Positions 44,001-54,057 are shown, counted from the first letter of the stretch. The stretch: 64,000 nucleotides of DNA from Chitinophagales bacterium (GCA_015654695.1 JAATGJ010000144.1:23254-87253); one strand, 5' to 3'. Notes: generated from the sequence alone by a model not told the origin. Program-made: numbers and translations.

Positions 44001-46724
44001 TTGAAAAATTTACTGTCACTGATCAGCGGGTTATTTTTTTATAGTGTTGTTACCGCAGCGCCGTCATTGCAGCCAGCACAGCTTTCCTGTGAGTATAGGA
44101 ATAATCCGCTGGGTATAGATGTAAGGGCGCCGCTTTTTAGCTGGACACTCGTTGCCACCATTCGTAACCAGTTTCAATCAGCTTATGAGTTAATAGTAAG
44201 TGATAACATAAAAACCATACAGGCTGGTAAAGGCGAACAATGGTCTTCGGGAAAAATTACATCCGGTCAAACACTCCACATCGAATACGCCGGCAAATCA
44301 TTACAATCCTGTAAACGATATTATTGGCGGGTGAAGGTATATAACCGCGAGGGTGAAGTATCCGCATGGAGCGAACCTGCATGGTTTGAAACGGCCATGC
44401 TGGATGCAGCCGATTGGAAAGCCAGTTGGATAAATGATGGTAGTGTGAATCCCTTAAAAGACGAAGATTATTATAAAGAAGATCGCATGCCCCTGTTAAG
44501 AAAGGAATTCAGTAGCCGGAAAAAAATTGCAACCGCGAGATTATATATCAGCGGGCTTGGATATTATGAAGCTTTCCTGAACGGGAAAAAAATTGGCGAT
44601 CATGTACTTGATCCGGGTTTTACCACTTACCGCAAGCAAGTGATGTACATAGTATATGATATTACCTCACTGATAAAAAAGGGTTCCAACACGGCGGGTA
44701 TTATGCTGGGTAGTGGATGGTGGAACCCGCTTCCATTTAAGTTATTCGGACGATGGGACCTGCGCAATTACCAGCAAACGGGTCGCCCCTGCGTTAAAGC
44801 AGAACTCCATATAAACTATACTGATGGATCAGCGGAAAAAATTGTTACGGATGAAAGCTGGGAGACAACACCCGGCCCTGTTACCCATAATAATATTTAT
44901 CTCGGAGAACAATATGATGCACGCCTGGAACAAAACTGGGATTCTCCCGCAGGCGATTGGAAAAAAGCTGTAGTTGTAAAAGGCCCTGAAGGTGCACTTA
45001 CGGTGCAGCAACAACCTGCAATAAAAGTTACCAAAGTGATAAAACCCGTCGCCATTACAATGCACGGGAAGGATACATTTTTAGTTGACATGGGACAAAA
45101 TTTTGCCGGCGTATCACGCATAAAAGTAAAAGGCCCGGCCGGTACAAAGATTGTTTTGCGCTATGGCGAGGATCTTTTTAAAAACGGATCGCTGAACTAT
45201 ATGACAACTGTTGCCACACAAATAAAAAAAGGAGGAATTAAAGGCGGACCCGGAGCGCCGCTTACTGCCTGGCAGGAAGATGGCTATATATTGAAAGGAG
45301 AAGGTGTTGAAGTATGGTCGCCACGTTTTACTTTTCATGGCTCTCGTTATGTTGAAATAACCGGCTGGCCGGGTATCCCCGCCATAAACGATATAGAGGG
45401 ATTGCGTATGAATAGTGATTTGGAACAGGCCGGCCTGTTTGAATGTTCCAATGGGATGTTCAACAAATTGCATGATGTCATACAATGGACCTTTTTAAGC
45501 AATGTATTCAGTGTTCAGTCAGATTGTCCCGCCCGTGAAAAAATGGGATACGGGGGAGACATTGTAGCTACGGCCAATTCGTATATCTATAATTACGGTA
45601 TGGCAAATTTCTATCGCAAAACAATACGTGATTTCGCTAATGAACAACGATCCGAAGGGGGGATGACGGAGATCGCACCTTTTACGGGTATTGCAGACAG
45701 GGGGTATGGCAATGAATCGGGACCGCTGGGATGGCAACTGGCTTTCCCGTTTGTTCAAAAACAGTTGTACGATTATTATGGTGATGTACAAATCATAAAA
45801 GATAATTACAGCGCTTTTAAGAAGCAATTGGATTTTCTTGCGTCGAAAGCAATTGACGGAATGTTTTACTGGGACATTAGTGATCATGAAGCGCTGGATG
45901 CAAAACCGGAAGCGCTTACCGCAAGTTGTTTTTATTACCATCACCTGCAACTGGCAGCGGAATTTGCAGGTATATTAAATAAGCCGGAGGATGCAGCCCG
46001 GTTTACAAAGCAGGCGCAGCAATTAAAAAATGCTATTGCCAGGAAATTTTTGGTAAAGGGTACCGGCAGGTTTGACAATGCCACGCAAAGCGCCCAATTA
46101 TTTTCATTGTGGTATGATCTGTCGCCGGAAAAAGAAAACTCACTCAAAGTATTGATGGAGGAATTTCAAAGGCATAACTGGCATTTATCAACTGGTATAT
46201 TTTCAACCAAAATGTTGTTCGATGTTCTGCGGGAGAATAATATGAATGATATAGCATACAGGATAGCTGATCAGCCTGGTTATCCCGGCTGGGGACACAT
46301 GCTGCAAGAGGGCGCTACAACATTATGGGAAACCTGGCAATATCCTGAGACGGGTCCGTCACAGAATCACCCGATGTTTGGAAGTATAGATGAATGGTTC
46401 TATCGTTCACTGCTGGGTATTAATCCGGCGTCACCGGGTTTCGAAAAGATACTGATCAAACCACAACCCGCAGGCAATCTTACCTGGGCCAGGGGAAGTT
46501 ATAATTCACTGAGAGGACTCATTGCCAGCGATTGGAAAAAAGATGGTACCGGTTTTATACTCAGGGTTTCTATCCCGGCCAATACTACGGCTGAAGTCTG
46601 GATACCTTCAAAAGAAAATGGAGTGGTTACGGAGAGCGGTCATTCGGTTGAGGGCTTACGTTACCAGTCGGGCTATGCCATAACAACAGTGGGTTCAGGT
46701 GAATATTCATTTACAGCTCAATGA
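44001..46724 (+). CDS. Alpha-L-rhamnosidase (GH78), exported
   Basis: A 907-residue enzyme removing terminal alpha-L-rhamnose from plant glycans or flavonoids. It opens with a signal peptide (ending VVTAAP) and the family stretch LSCEYRNNPLGIDVRAPLFS; then the GH78 domain with SDCPAREKMGYGGD (the general acid region) and GHMLQEGATTLWETW, and a C-terminal beta domain. The only in-frame start near the signal peptide is TTG at 44001. Co-located with a GH116 and a possible rhamnose/fucose oxidation route at 57-60 kb. Confidence 0.93.
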   Translation: MKNLLSLISGLFFYSVVTAAPSLQPAQLSCEYRNNPLGIDVRAPLFSWTLVATIRNQFQSAYELIVSDNIKTIQAGKGEQWSSGKITSGQTLHIEYAGKSLQSCKRYYWRVKVYNREGEVSAWSEPAWFETAMLDAADWKASWINDGSVNPLKDEDYYKEDRMPLLRKEFSSRKKIATARLYISGLGYYEAFLNGKKIGDHVLDPGFTTYRKQVMYIVYDITSLIKKGSNTAGIMLGSGWWNPLPFKLFGRWDLRNYQQTGRPCVKAELHINYTDGSAEKIVTDESWETTPGPVTHNNIYLGEQYDARLEQNWDSPAGDWKKAVVVKGPEGALTVQQQPAIKVTKVIKPVAITMHGKDTFLVDMGQNFAGVSRIKVKGPAGTKIVLRYGEDLFKNGSLNYMTTVATQIKKGGIKGGPGAPLTAWQEDGYILKGEGVEVWSPRFTFHGSRYVEITGWPGIPAINDIEGLRMNSDLEQAGLFECSNGMFNKLHDVIQWTFLSNVFSVQSDCPAREKMGYGGDIVATANSYIYNYGMANFYRKTIRDFANEQRSEGGMTEIAPFTGIADRGYGNESGPLGWQLAFPFVQKQLYDYYGDVQIIKDNYSAFKKQLDFLASKAIDGMFYWDISDHEALDAKPEALTASCFYYHHLQLAAEFAGILNKPEDAARFTKQAQQLKNAIARKFLVKGTGRFDNATQSAQLFSLWYDLSPEKENSLKVLMEEFQRHNWHLSTGIFSTKMLFDVLRENNMNDIAYRIADQPGYPGWGHMLQEGATTLWETWQYPETGPSQNHPMFGSIDEWFYRSLLGINPASPGFEKILIKPQPAGNLTWARGSYNSLRGLIASDWKKDGTGFILRVSIPANTTAEVWIPSKENGVVTESGHSVEGLRYQSGYAITTVGSGEYSFTAQ

Positions 46725-46935
46725 TAAGATCATATTGGCTGACTATATTATTTGCAGCACATAGCTTTTCTTCGTTCTTTGCGACTTTGCGGGAAATCCC
46801 TTTTGAGATAACCTCAATCTCCTTATCAACGGACAATATTATCGCTGTATTAAGGTACGTAGCACAATTATTGTTGTCCGCATGTTTTATCTTGCAAAAC
46901 ATTCATCATATATTAATTATTCATAAAGCAGTAAC

Positions 46936-49900
46936 ATGAAACGATTTTTTGTCATTATGAAAGGATTGATTCTTTTAACTATTGTCTTGTTAGCATTCTC
47001 CTGTTCCAACAAACGTTCCGGCAAACCCAGGATTTTAGTTTTTAGCAAGACGGCTGGTTATCATCACGAATCCATTGCAGCGGGTAATGAGGCTATACAA
47101 AAGATGGGAAGCCTGAATAATTTTGATGTGGATACAACCACCAATGCAGCTATGTTTGAAGAAGACAGTTTAAAGAAATATGCCGCTGTTGTCTTTTTAA
47201 ATACAACAGGTAATGTATTGGATTATCGCCAGGAAGCGGTATTTGAAAGATACATTCAGGCAGGAGGTGGCTACATGGGTATTCATGCAGCAGCGGATGG
47301 CGAATATGACTGGGGTTGGTATGGAAGGTTAGCCGGGGGATATTTTTTAAGTCACCCGGGTATACGCGACACCTTTCCTAATATCCAGGAAGGGATATTA
47401 AGCGTGACGGATCAAACCAATAATGCTACCAAACACCTTCCAAAGCAATGGAAGCGAACAGATGAATACTACAGTTTCAAAAAGCTGAACAAAGATGTGC
47501 ATGTTTTAATGACCATTGATGAAAAAAGCTATCATGGAGGACAGAATGGCGATGATCATCCGATGGCCTGGTATCATGAATATGATGGAGGCAGGGCTTT
47601 TTATACAGCGTTGGGCCATACAAAGGAATCTTTTTTGGAAGAGCCTTACCTGCAACATATTTTGGGAGGTATCCAATATGCGATAGGTGATAATAAAGAA
47701 CTGAACTATGCGAAAGCAAAAACAGAACTGCCGCCGGATGAAGACCGGTTTTCAAAAATACAATTGATACAAGGTGAATTTTTTGAACCAACAGAAATGA
47801 CCATTCTTCCCAACCTGGATATACTGATCATTCAAAGACGCGGAGAAATAATGCTATATAAACAGGAAACAAAGAAGGTAAAGCAGGTTGGGTTTTTTAA
47901 TGTTTATTATAAAACAGCATCAACAGGCGTAAATGCAGAAGAAGGAATGCTGGGCCTGGCTAAAGATCCCGATTTTGAAAAAAACAACAGGGTGTATATT
48001 TTTTACAGCCCGATAGATAGCGCTGTTAACCGGTTATCAAGATTTACATTTATAAACGATACACTTGACAAGGCTACTGAAAAAGTGATACTGGAAGTGA
48101 AATCGCAGCGTGAGATTTGCTGTCATACGGGAGGCTCCATTGCATTCGGGCCTGATAAATTATTATATTTTTCTGCAGGTGACAACTCAACACCCTTCAA
48201 TGAAAAGGGAGAGAAGTATGTGAACAGTGGTTTTGCGCCGTTAAATGATTTGCCGGGCCATGAACAATACGATGCCCGGCGATCTTCCGGTAATACCAAT
48301 GATCTGCGCGGAAAGATCATGCGGATAAGATTGAAAGACGATGGCAGCTATGAAATACCAGAAGGCAACCTCTTTCCTGTAGGCACAGAAAAAACGAGAC
48401 CGGAAATATATGTCATGGGAAACCGCAATCCTTACCGGATATCCGTTGACCAAAAAAACGGTAATTTATACTGGGGCGAAGTGGGGCCTGATGCCAGTGC
48501 TGATAGTCTTGATACCCGCGGTCCCCGCGGATATGATGAAGTAAACCAGGCACGTAAAGCAGGTTATTTTGGCTGGCCATTATTTGTAGGTAATAATTAT
48601 CCTTATCATCAGTATGATTATGCTACAGGAAAAAGCGGACCTGCTTTTGATCCAAACAAACCCATCAATGATTCCAGGAATAATACCGGGTTAAGAGAAT
48701 TACCTCCTGCACAAGCTGCCTTTATCTGGTATCCCTATGCTGCATCTCCTGATTTTCCGCAAGTAGCTACCGGTGGAAGAAATGCGATGGCAGGCCCGGT
48801 ATATTATACGGATATGTTTCCCAAAAAAACCCGCCTGCTTGAATACTACAATGGCAAATTACTTATTTATGACTGGATACGTGGCTGGATAAAAGCAGTG
48901 ACCCTGCAACCAAATGGCGACTTTGATAAAATGGAACCCTTCTTCCCTACGCTAAAGGTGAATTCTTTGATTGACATGGAAGTGGGACCCGATGGAAAGT
49001 TGTACCTGCTTGAATATGGCAATGGCTGGTTCACCAAAAACCCCGATGCAGGATTGGCCCGTATAGATTTTAATAGCGGCAACAGGCCACCCACCATCAC
49101 TGCTATCACTGTTAATAAAAGATCAGGCATATTACCACTTGCTATTAAAGCCACGGTTAGCGCTAATGATCCGGAAAAAGATAAGGTTACATATTTGTGG
49201 AATTTAGGAAATGGTACCACTAAAGAGACAGCCACCCCTGAACTGGATTATACTTATACTACAGCCGGGGATTATAAAGTTTCTGTTGAAGTAAAAGACA
49301 GTGACGGGGCTTCGGCAAAAAGCGATGTCGTAAATGTATATGCGGGCAATGAAACGCCGGAAGTAATGATCAGCTTATCAGGTGGTAATAAATCTTTTTA
49401 TTTACCCGGAATACCTATGCAATATGAGGTAACTGTAAGCGATAAGAATGATACATCCATGTTTGATACTGCAAATCTTTTTGTTTCTGTTGACTATATA
49501 GAAGGATTCGACAAAGCAGGGGCTTCTATGGGTCACCAGCAGGGCAAGGCAAGTATCGAAGGTAAAAATCTTACTCTTTCGCTGGATTGTAAAAGCTGCC
49601 ATAAAGAAAATGAAAAATCTGTTGGCCCGTCTTATATGCAGGTGTCAGAGAAATATGGAAAAGATCCCAATGCGCTAAGTTACCTTACTCAAAAAATAAT
49701 TAAAGGAGGTAGTGGTGTCTGGGGAGAAGTGGCGATGGCGGCCCACCCTACACTTACACAAGAAGATGGGCGACAAATTGTTTCATGGATGCTGTCGCTC
49801 TCTGATAAAACGGCCCTGAAGAAATCATTGGCTCCATCAGGCGTCATCACTCCCCCGGCTGATCAAAAGCCCGCCAGTGTAATGGTTTTATCGGCAAGTT

Positions 49901-50355
49901 ATACGGATAAAGGTGGCAATAATATTAAGTCATTAACCGGGAACAGCGCTGTTTCATTACGCAGCAATACGATTTCATTTACAGGCAGAGAAAAAGTAAA
50001 TGGCTTTGCACATTTGAAATACGGTGGGCGTAATATTTTGATTTTCCCTTCTTCTGAAGGCTGGTTTGCCGTGGACAGTATAGACCTGACCGGGATTCGT
50101 TCAATCAATCTTTCCAGCGGGTGGCAGACAGCTCCGGAAACAAGTTTGAATTTTGAAGCAAGACTGGATGCACCTGATGGTAAACTTTTAGGCAAAGCAA
50201 GCATCCCTGTTCCTAAGAAAGATCAGAAGTCAGGGATAGCAAAATTGCCCATTGAAATGGTAACAGATGGAAAATTTCATACGATCTGGTTTATTTACAC
50301 AGCAAAGGAAAAAACAGGGGGAGGTGTATCGTCCCTGCAATTTAATGCTAAGTAA
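46936..50355 (+). CDS. Multidomain lipoprotein: ThuA, PQQ-type sugar dehydrogenase, PKD, cytochrome c
   Basis: A 1139-residue lipoprotein (lipobox LLAFSC, Cys23). Domains in order: ThuA-like (about 30-240, HHESIAAGNEAIQKMG), a soluble glucose/sorbosone dehydrogenase-type beta-propeller (about 275-690, RNPYRISVDQKNGNLYWGEV), a PKD domain (about 705-795), a single-heme cytochrome c with CKSCH at 885-889, and a C-terminal beta domain (about 990-1135). It probably oxidises a sugar in the periplasm and passes electrons to the heme. It follows GH78 on the + strand. Confidence 0.88.
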   Translation: MKRFFVIMKGLILLTIVLLAFSCSNKRSGKPRILVFSKTAGYHHESIAAGNEAIQKMGSLNNFDVDTTTNAAMFEEDSLKKYAAVVFLNTTGNVLDYRQEAVFERYIQAGGGYMGIHAAADGEYDWGWYGRLAGGYFLSHPGIRDTFPNIQEGILSVTDQTNNATKHLPKQWKRTDEYYSFKKLNKDVHVLMTIDEKSYHGGQNGDDHPMAWYHEYDGGRAFYTALGHTKESFLEEPYLQHILGGIQYAIGDNKELNYAKAKTELPPDEDRFSKIQLIQGEFFEPTEMTILPNLDILIIQRRGEIMLYKQETKKVKQVGFFNVYYKTASTGVNAEEGMLGLAKDPDFEKNNRVYIFYSPIDSAVNRLSRFTFINDTLDKATEKVILEVKSQREICCHTGGSIAFGPDKLLYFSAGDNSTPFNEKGEKYVNSGFAPLNDLPGHEQYDARRSSGNTNDLRGKIMRIRLKDDGSYEIPEGNLFPVGTEKTRPEIYVMGNRNPYRISVDQKNGNLYWGEVGPDASADSLDTRGPRGYDEVNQARKAGYFGWPLFVGNNYPYHQYDYATGKSGPAFDPNKPINDSRNNTGLRELPPAQAAFIWYPYAASPDFPQVATGGRNAMAGPVYYTDMFPKKTRLLEYYNGKLLIYDWIRGWIKAVTLQPNGDFDKMEPFFPTLKVNSLIDMEVGPDGKLYLLEYGNGWFTKNPDAGLARIDFNSGNRPPTITAITVNKRSGILPLAIKATVSANDPEKDKVTYLWNLGNGTTKETATPELDYTYTTAGDYKVSVEVKDSDGASAKSDVVNVYAGNETPEVMISLSGGNKSFYLPGIPMQYEVTVSDKNDTSMFDTANLFVSVDYIEGFDKAGASMGHQQGKASIEGKNLTLSLDCKSCHKENEKSVGPSYMQVSEKYGKDPNALSYLTQKIIKGGSGVWGEVAMAAHPTLTQEDGRQIVSWMLSLSDKTALKKSLAPSGVITPPADQKPASVMVLSASYTDKGGNNIKSLTGNSAVSLRSNTISFTGREKVNGFAHLKYGGRNILIFPSSEGWFAVDSIDLTGIRSINLSSGWQTAPETSLNFEARLDAPDGKLLGKASIPVPKKDQKSGIAKLPIEMVTDGKFHTIWFIYTAKEKTGGGVSSLQFNAK

Positions 50356-50370
50356 AAAATACTTATGTAA

Positions 50371-50404
50371 CAACAATTGCCCGTTTTTGGGCGATTGTTG
50401 TTTT
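50371..50404 (+). terminator. Terminator after the ThuA/dehydrogenase gene
   Basis: CAACAATTGCCC, loop GTTTTT, GGGCGATTGTTG (one T-G pair), then TTTT. Confidence 0.85.
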
Positions 50405-50514
50405 GAGAAACCTTTTAGCTAACAAGAATCTTAGTGTTGCCTTATTTTTTCAGAATTGATTATTTCCAGGTAATAAAACCGGGTAGTAGACTTTTGCTAT
50501 ATGGAGATGTCCGT

Positions 50515-50730
50515 TTAGTCTTTGAAGAATTCAATGATATCAAAACCCAGCTCTTTACTTATCTTTTTCAAAGTAAGTACGGTGATATTTGTTTTTCCCG
50601 ATTCTATCCGGGACATACTGGCTTTTTCAAAATTGCAGTGAATGGCCAGTTCATTCTGGGTCATCCCTTTTTTCAGGCGCAGTTCTCTGATCCTTGTCCC
50701 TAAATTAGCTAAAAATTTCGGGTCAGTCAT
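50515..50730 (-). CDS. XRE-family HTH regulator, short
   Basis: A 71-residue protein that is essentially one Cro/CI-type helix-turn-helix domain: IRELRLKKGMTQNELAIHCN followed by ASMSRIESGKTNITVLTLKK and a short acidic end (IIEFFKD). The frame is open to 50793, but the ATG at 50730 (MTDPKFLANLG) gives the usual N-terminus; an intermediate start (MIFDFLITN) cannot be excluded. No adjacent partner is evident. The hairpins at 50829-50898 are close upstream. Confidence 0.75.
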   Translation of the reverse strand: MTDPKFLANLGTRIRELRLKKGMTQNELAIHCNFEKASMSRIESGKTNITVLTLKKISKELGFDIIEFFKD

Positions 50731-51122
50731 ATTAGTTATTAGAAAATCAAATATCATAAAGCTATACCGATTGGGGGTTGTCTTAAATGACAATTATCAG
50801 TCTTTCATTTGATTAAGATCAAATAAGCCAGGGTAATATGGCTATCCTGGTGATTATTCCCGGCAACACACCAAACTCAAATAAAGTTTGGTGTGTTGAT
50901 TTAAAAGACAACCTTTGATTGGAAATTGTATTACATTAGTATGCTTAAATAAGAATAGAAAAAAGATTGATATGTTAATTTAATGCCCGGACACTTTATA
51001 AACTATTTCTTATACCAGCCTTGCTAAAACAGTTATATGGCTGGTTGATGATATAGTCTTCGATGATTAAGATTCTTTAGCACAACTCTGATTTGGTAGA
51101 TCATTTATCCCAGGTGATTGCC
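50731..51122. other. Structured intergenic region, three inverted repeats
   Basis: CCAGG (50829) with CCTGG (50846), extended to 8 bp by matching TA; CAACACACCAAACT (50864-50877) with its exact complement at 50885-50898, loop CAAATAA; and ACCAGCC (51014-51020) with GGCTGGT (51039-51045). No T run follows the strongest hairpin, so it is not a typical terminator. No gene over 40 codons seen. Confidence 0.45.
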
Positions 51123-51224
51123 ATGAAATTTTCTGCACATAAAAAATTATTTACGGTTATTGCCAGTATTATACTGGTGGTAACCTTTATGATATTTATT
51201 TCAACCCGGTTTCTGTTCATTTGA
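51123..51224 (+). CDS. 33-residue single-span membrane peptide
   Basis: A short frame: a basic start (MKFSAHKKL), then a hydrophobic stretch of about 22 residues (FTVIASIILVVTFMIFI) and a short STRFLFI end. It ends 15 nt before the start of the large sensor kinase. The length, the Lys-rich start and the clean hydrophobic helix favour a real membrane peptide. Chance cannot be excluded: there is no ribosome-binding site and the family is unknown. Confidence 0.4.
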   Translation: MKFSAHKKLFTVIASIILVVTFMIFISTRFLFI

Positions 51225-51239
51225 TTTTCGGTTTCTGCC

Positions 51240-52691
51240 ATGCGTAAAAACATATTATTTTACCTGATTGCTTTTGCCCTGCTTGCACTTATTTTCCTAT
51301 TTTTTAACAGGGTTTACCACGAACTGATCCGGTATTCTGAACTTACCAACAGGACTAATACCATTTACAGCAGTTTTCAAAACCTTTCCCGGCAAATAAA
51401 GAGTGCGGCTGTTTTAAATCCTGATCTTATTAAAGCAAATAATTCTTCAAAAGTTCAGAAAATATTTTTTACAGATAGTCAGTCGGTAATTGGACAACTG
51501 AACCTGTTAAAAGCAACCGTACGGGATTCAGTAAATATTGAAATTACCAGTCAATTGGATAAAACGGTGAGGTCCGAAATATCCTGGATCATTGAAAGTA
51601 ATGTGCCGGATTCTATCATTCAGCATAAATCCCCCGGGCATATTGCATCATTGACAAGCATTGATTCTCTTATTGAGCAGGGTATCAGGCGGACTGACTT
51701 TTTGCTTGAATACCGGAAGAATGAATTACATCAAACAATTAACAGGCTCAGGGTCTGGATGATCCTTTTTATTCTTCTTTCAGGCATTCTTCTCATTTAC
51801 ACTACTATCAACCTTTTCAGCCAGCAGTCCAAAAGAGAAAAAAAAGAAAAAGAGCTGGAGATTGTTCTGAACCGCATCAGCGATGGGGTAGTATCCGTTG
51901 ACAACGAATGGCGCTATACCTTTTTAAATGATGCGGCCCTGGCCACTCATCCCAGGGGCAAGAAAGAAACTCTTGGCAAAGTGATATGGGAAGTGCATCC
52001 CGAAATGAAAGGAACGGTGTTCTGGGATACATATCATGAAGCCATGCTGACAAAGAAAGTGGTGGAAATTGAAAGCTATTATGCTCCTATGGGTATTTGG
52101 TTTAACGTCAAGGTATACCCTTCCGAGGATGGATTGACAATTTTTTATAAAGATTTTACCGAAAGTAAAAAGGCAGAAGAAAAATTATCGCAAACTTTAA
52201 AAGAGGTCACAGACTATAAATTTGCTTTGGATGAAGCAAGTATAGTAGCTATTACAGACCAGAGAGGAATTATCAAACACGCCAACCCGAACTTTTGTAA
52301 AATTTCCAAATATTCTATTGATGAATTAATAGGCCAGGATCACCGGATCATTAATTCCGGTTATCACCCGAAAGAATTCATCAGAGATTTATGGGTAACT
52401 ATCGCCAATGGAAAAATATGGAAAGGCGAACTAAAGAATAAAGCAAAGGACAGCACTATTTACTGGGTGGATACTACTATCGTTCCTTTCCTGGATGACA
52501 AAGGAAAACCTTACCAGTATATTGCCATACGGGCAGATATAACAGAACGTAAACGGGCGGAAGATAATCTCGCTTCCAGTGAAATGCATTTTCGGGCTCT
52601 TATCGAAAACAGTGCGGAGGGTATTGCACTGACAGATGAATTTTCCAACAATATTTACCGGAGCCCTGCTGCAAAAAAAAATGATGGGTGA
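51240..52691 (+). CDS. Multi-PAS sensor histidine kinase, N-terminal part (frame broken)
   Basis: A 483-residue frame: membrane span near residues 5-23, a periplasmic helical region (about 30-165), a second span (about 170-192), a PAS domain (about 205-310), a second PAS (about 330-435, ending AIRADITERKRAED) and the start of a third PAS (SEMHFRALIENSAEGIALTD). The frame ends early after AAKK at a run of nine A (52673-52681). Removing one A joins it to the next frame, giving one kinase of about 934 residues. The end residues NDG* are an artefact of the shift. Confidence 0.85.
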   Translation: MRKNILFYLIAFALLALIFLFFNRVYHELIRYSELTNRTNTIYSSFQNLSRQIKSAAVLNPDLIKANNSSKVQKIFFTDSQSVIGQLNLLKATVRDSVNIEITSQLDKTVRSEISWIIESNVPDSIIQHKSPGHIASLTSIDSLIEQGIRRTDFLLEYRKNELHQTINRLRVWMILFILLSGILLIYTTINLFSQQSKREKKEKELEIVLNRISDGVVSVDNEWRYTFLNDAALATHPRGKKETLGKVIWEVHPEMKGTVFWDTYHEAMLTKKVVEIESYYAPMGIWFNVKVYPSEDGLTIFYKDFTESKKAEEKLSQTLKEVTDYKFALDEASIVAITDQRGIIKHANPNFCKISKYSIDELIGQDHRIINSGYHPKEFIRDLWVTIANGKIWKGELKNKAKDSTIYWVDTTIVPFLDDKGKPYQYIAIRADITERKRAEDNLASSEMHFRALIENSAEGIALTDEFSNNIYRSPAAKKNDG

Positions 52692-54045
52692 TGTACCAAA
52701 GAAAAATACTGTCAACCTCTCACACCCGGATGACCTGGAGACCATAAAAACTAAACGTACTCTTTCGTTGCAGAATCCGGGGATGCCGGTTGCTTTCCAG
52801 GGCAGGTTCCTTCATTCATCGGGTCATTATACCTGGCTGGAAGGTACTTTAACCAACCTGCTTCATGTGAAAGGCGTAAACGCCATGGTGACGAATTTCC
52901 GTGATATCACCCAGCGAAAAGAAGTAGAGGAAAAACTTATTAAAAGTGAAAAAATATACAGGACCATTGCTTCCAGTATTCCCGGCTCAGCTATTTGCCT
53001 CTTTGATGCGGATTACAGGTATCTGTTGATCGAAGGTGATATGGTTGAAAAGTTAGGGTATTCAAAAGATAAACTGTTAGGAAATAAGGCGGAAGATGTT
53101 TTGCTGCCGGAAGTTTTTGCCGGTATTCAAAACGAATTTAAAAAGGTTTTAGAAGGAGAAACTATAACCAGGGAATCCATGAGTGCAGGTTATGATATTA
53201 TTTCAAGATTTATCCCTCTGAAAGATGAAAACAATATTGTGTACGCTATCATGACCGTTGCCATTGATGTCACTAAACTTAAAAACGCCCAGCGGGATAT
53301 TGCTGAACTGAATCGTGGCCTGGAAGAAAAAATAAACCAGCGTACCGAGCAATTAAGAATGATCAATAAAGAACTGGAAAGTTTTTCCTATTCTGTTTCG
53401 CATGACCTGCGTGCCCCCCTGCGCATCATTGATGGCTTTGCGCGGATTTTAATGGAAGATCATTTGCAGAAATTAGATGAAGATGGGCAGCACAGTTTAA
53501 ATGTGATTATGGGCAGCGCCCAAAAAATGGGACAATTGATTGATGACCTCCTGCATTTTTCAAAATTGGGAAGATCAGAAATGAGAATGGTTAAAGTGAA
53601 CATGGATGACCTGGTGGAGGAGGTGCTTCGGGAATTAAAGAACGGGGGCATTTCAATTCCGGCCGGATTAAAACATAACAAATTAAAAAAAGCTGACGGG
53701 GACAATAATTTACTAAAGCAGGTTTGGGTCAATCTCATTTCAAACGCAATAAAATATTCAGGTGCCAGGAAAGATCCTCTGATTGAAATTGGAATGATGG
53801 AGAAAAATGATAAGCATATTTATTACGTGAAAGACAACGGGGCGGGATTTGATATGCAGTATGCGGATAAACTCTTTGGCGTATTTCAACGGCTTCACAA
53901 AGAAGGAGAATTTGCCGGTACAGGGGTCGGCCTTGCGTTGGTTCAGCGGATCATTGCGCGGCATGGCGGATCAGTATGGGCCGAAGCAAAAATTAATGAA
54001 GGGGCAACTTTTTACTTTACCCTGCCGGAACACAACAGTATATAA
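52681..54045 (+). CDS. Multi-PAS sensor histidine kinase, C-terminal part
   Basis: In the +1 frame relative to the first part. It continues the third PAS (GDVPKKNTVNLSHPDDLETI up to VTNFRDITQRKEVEE), then a fourth PAS, a coiled-coil linker (GLEEKINQRTEQLRMINKEL), the HisKA box SYSVSHDLRAPLRIIDGFA (His721 of the fused protein) and an ATPase domain with VNLISNAIKYSGA, VKDNGAGFD and GTGVGLALVQRIIARHGG. The type fits bacteriophytochrome/Cph1-like kinases that pair with Rcp1-like receivers; such a receiver follows 12 nt later. Translated alone it could start at 52636 or at an ATG near 52681. Confidence 0.85.
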   Translation: MMGDVPKKNTVNLSHPDDLETIKTKRTLSLQNPGMPVAFQGRFLHSSGHYTWLEGTLTNLLHVKGVNAMVTNFRDITQRKEVEEKLIKSEKIYRTIASSIPGSAICLFDADYRYLLIEGDMVEKLGYSKDKLLGNKAEDVLLPEVFAGIQNEFKKVLEGETITRESMSAGYDIISRFIPLKDENNIVYAIMTVAIDVTKLKNAQRDIAELNRGLEEKINQRTEQLRMINKELESFSYSVSHDLRAPLRIIDGFARILMEDHLQKLDEDGQHSLNVIMGSAQKMGQLIDDLLHFSKLGRSEMRMVKVNMDDLVEEVLRELKNGGISIPAGLKHNKLKKADGDNNLLKQVWVNLISNAIKYSGARKDPLIEIGMMEKNDKHIYYVKDNGAGFDMQYADKLFGVFQRLHKEGEFAGTGVGLALVQRIIARHGGSVWAEAKINEGATFYFTLPEHNSI

Positions 54046-54057
54046 AAACTAAATGCT

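Noticed and set aside
45519..45950. 143-residue frame antisense to the GH78 gene
   Set aside because: A shadow of the rhamnosidase frame without motif or start context.
46721..46939. 72-residue frame between GH78 and the ThuA/dehydrogenase gene
   Set aside because: Overlaps both neighbours, no family; the region more likely holds their promoter.
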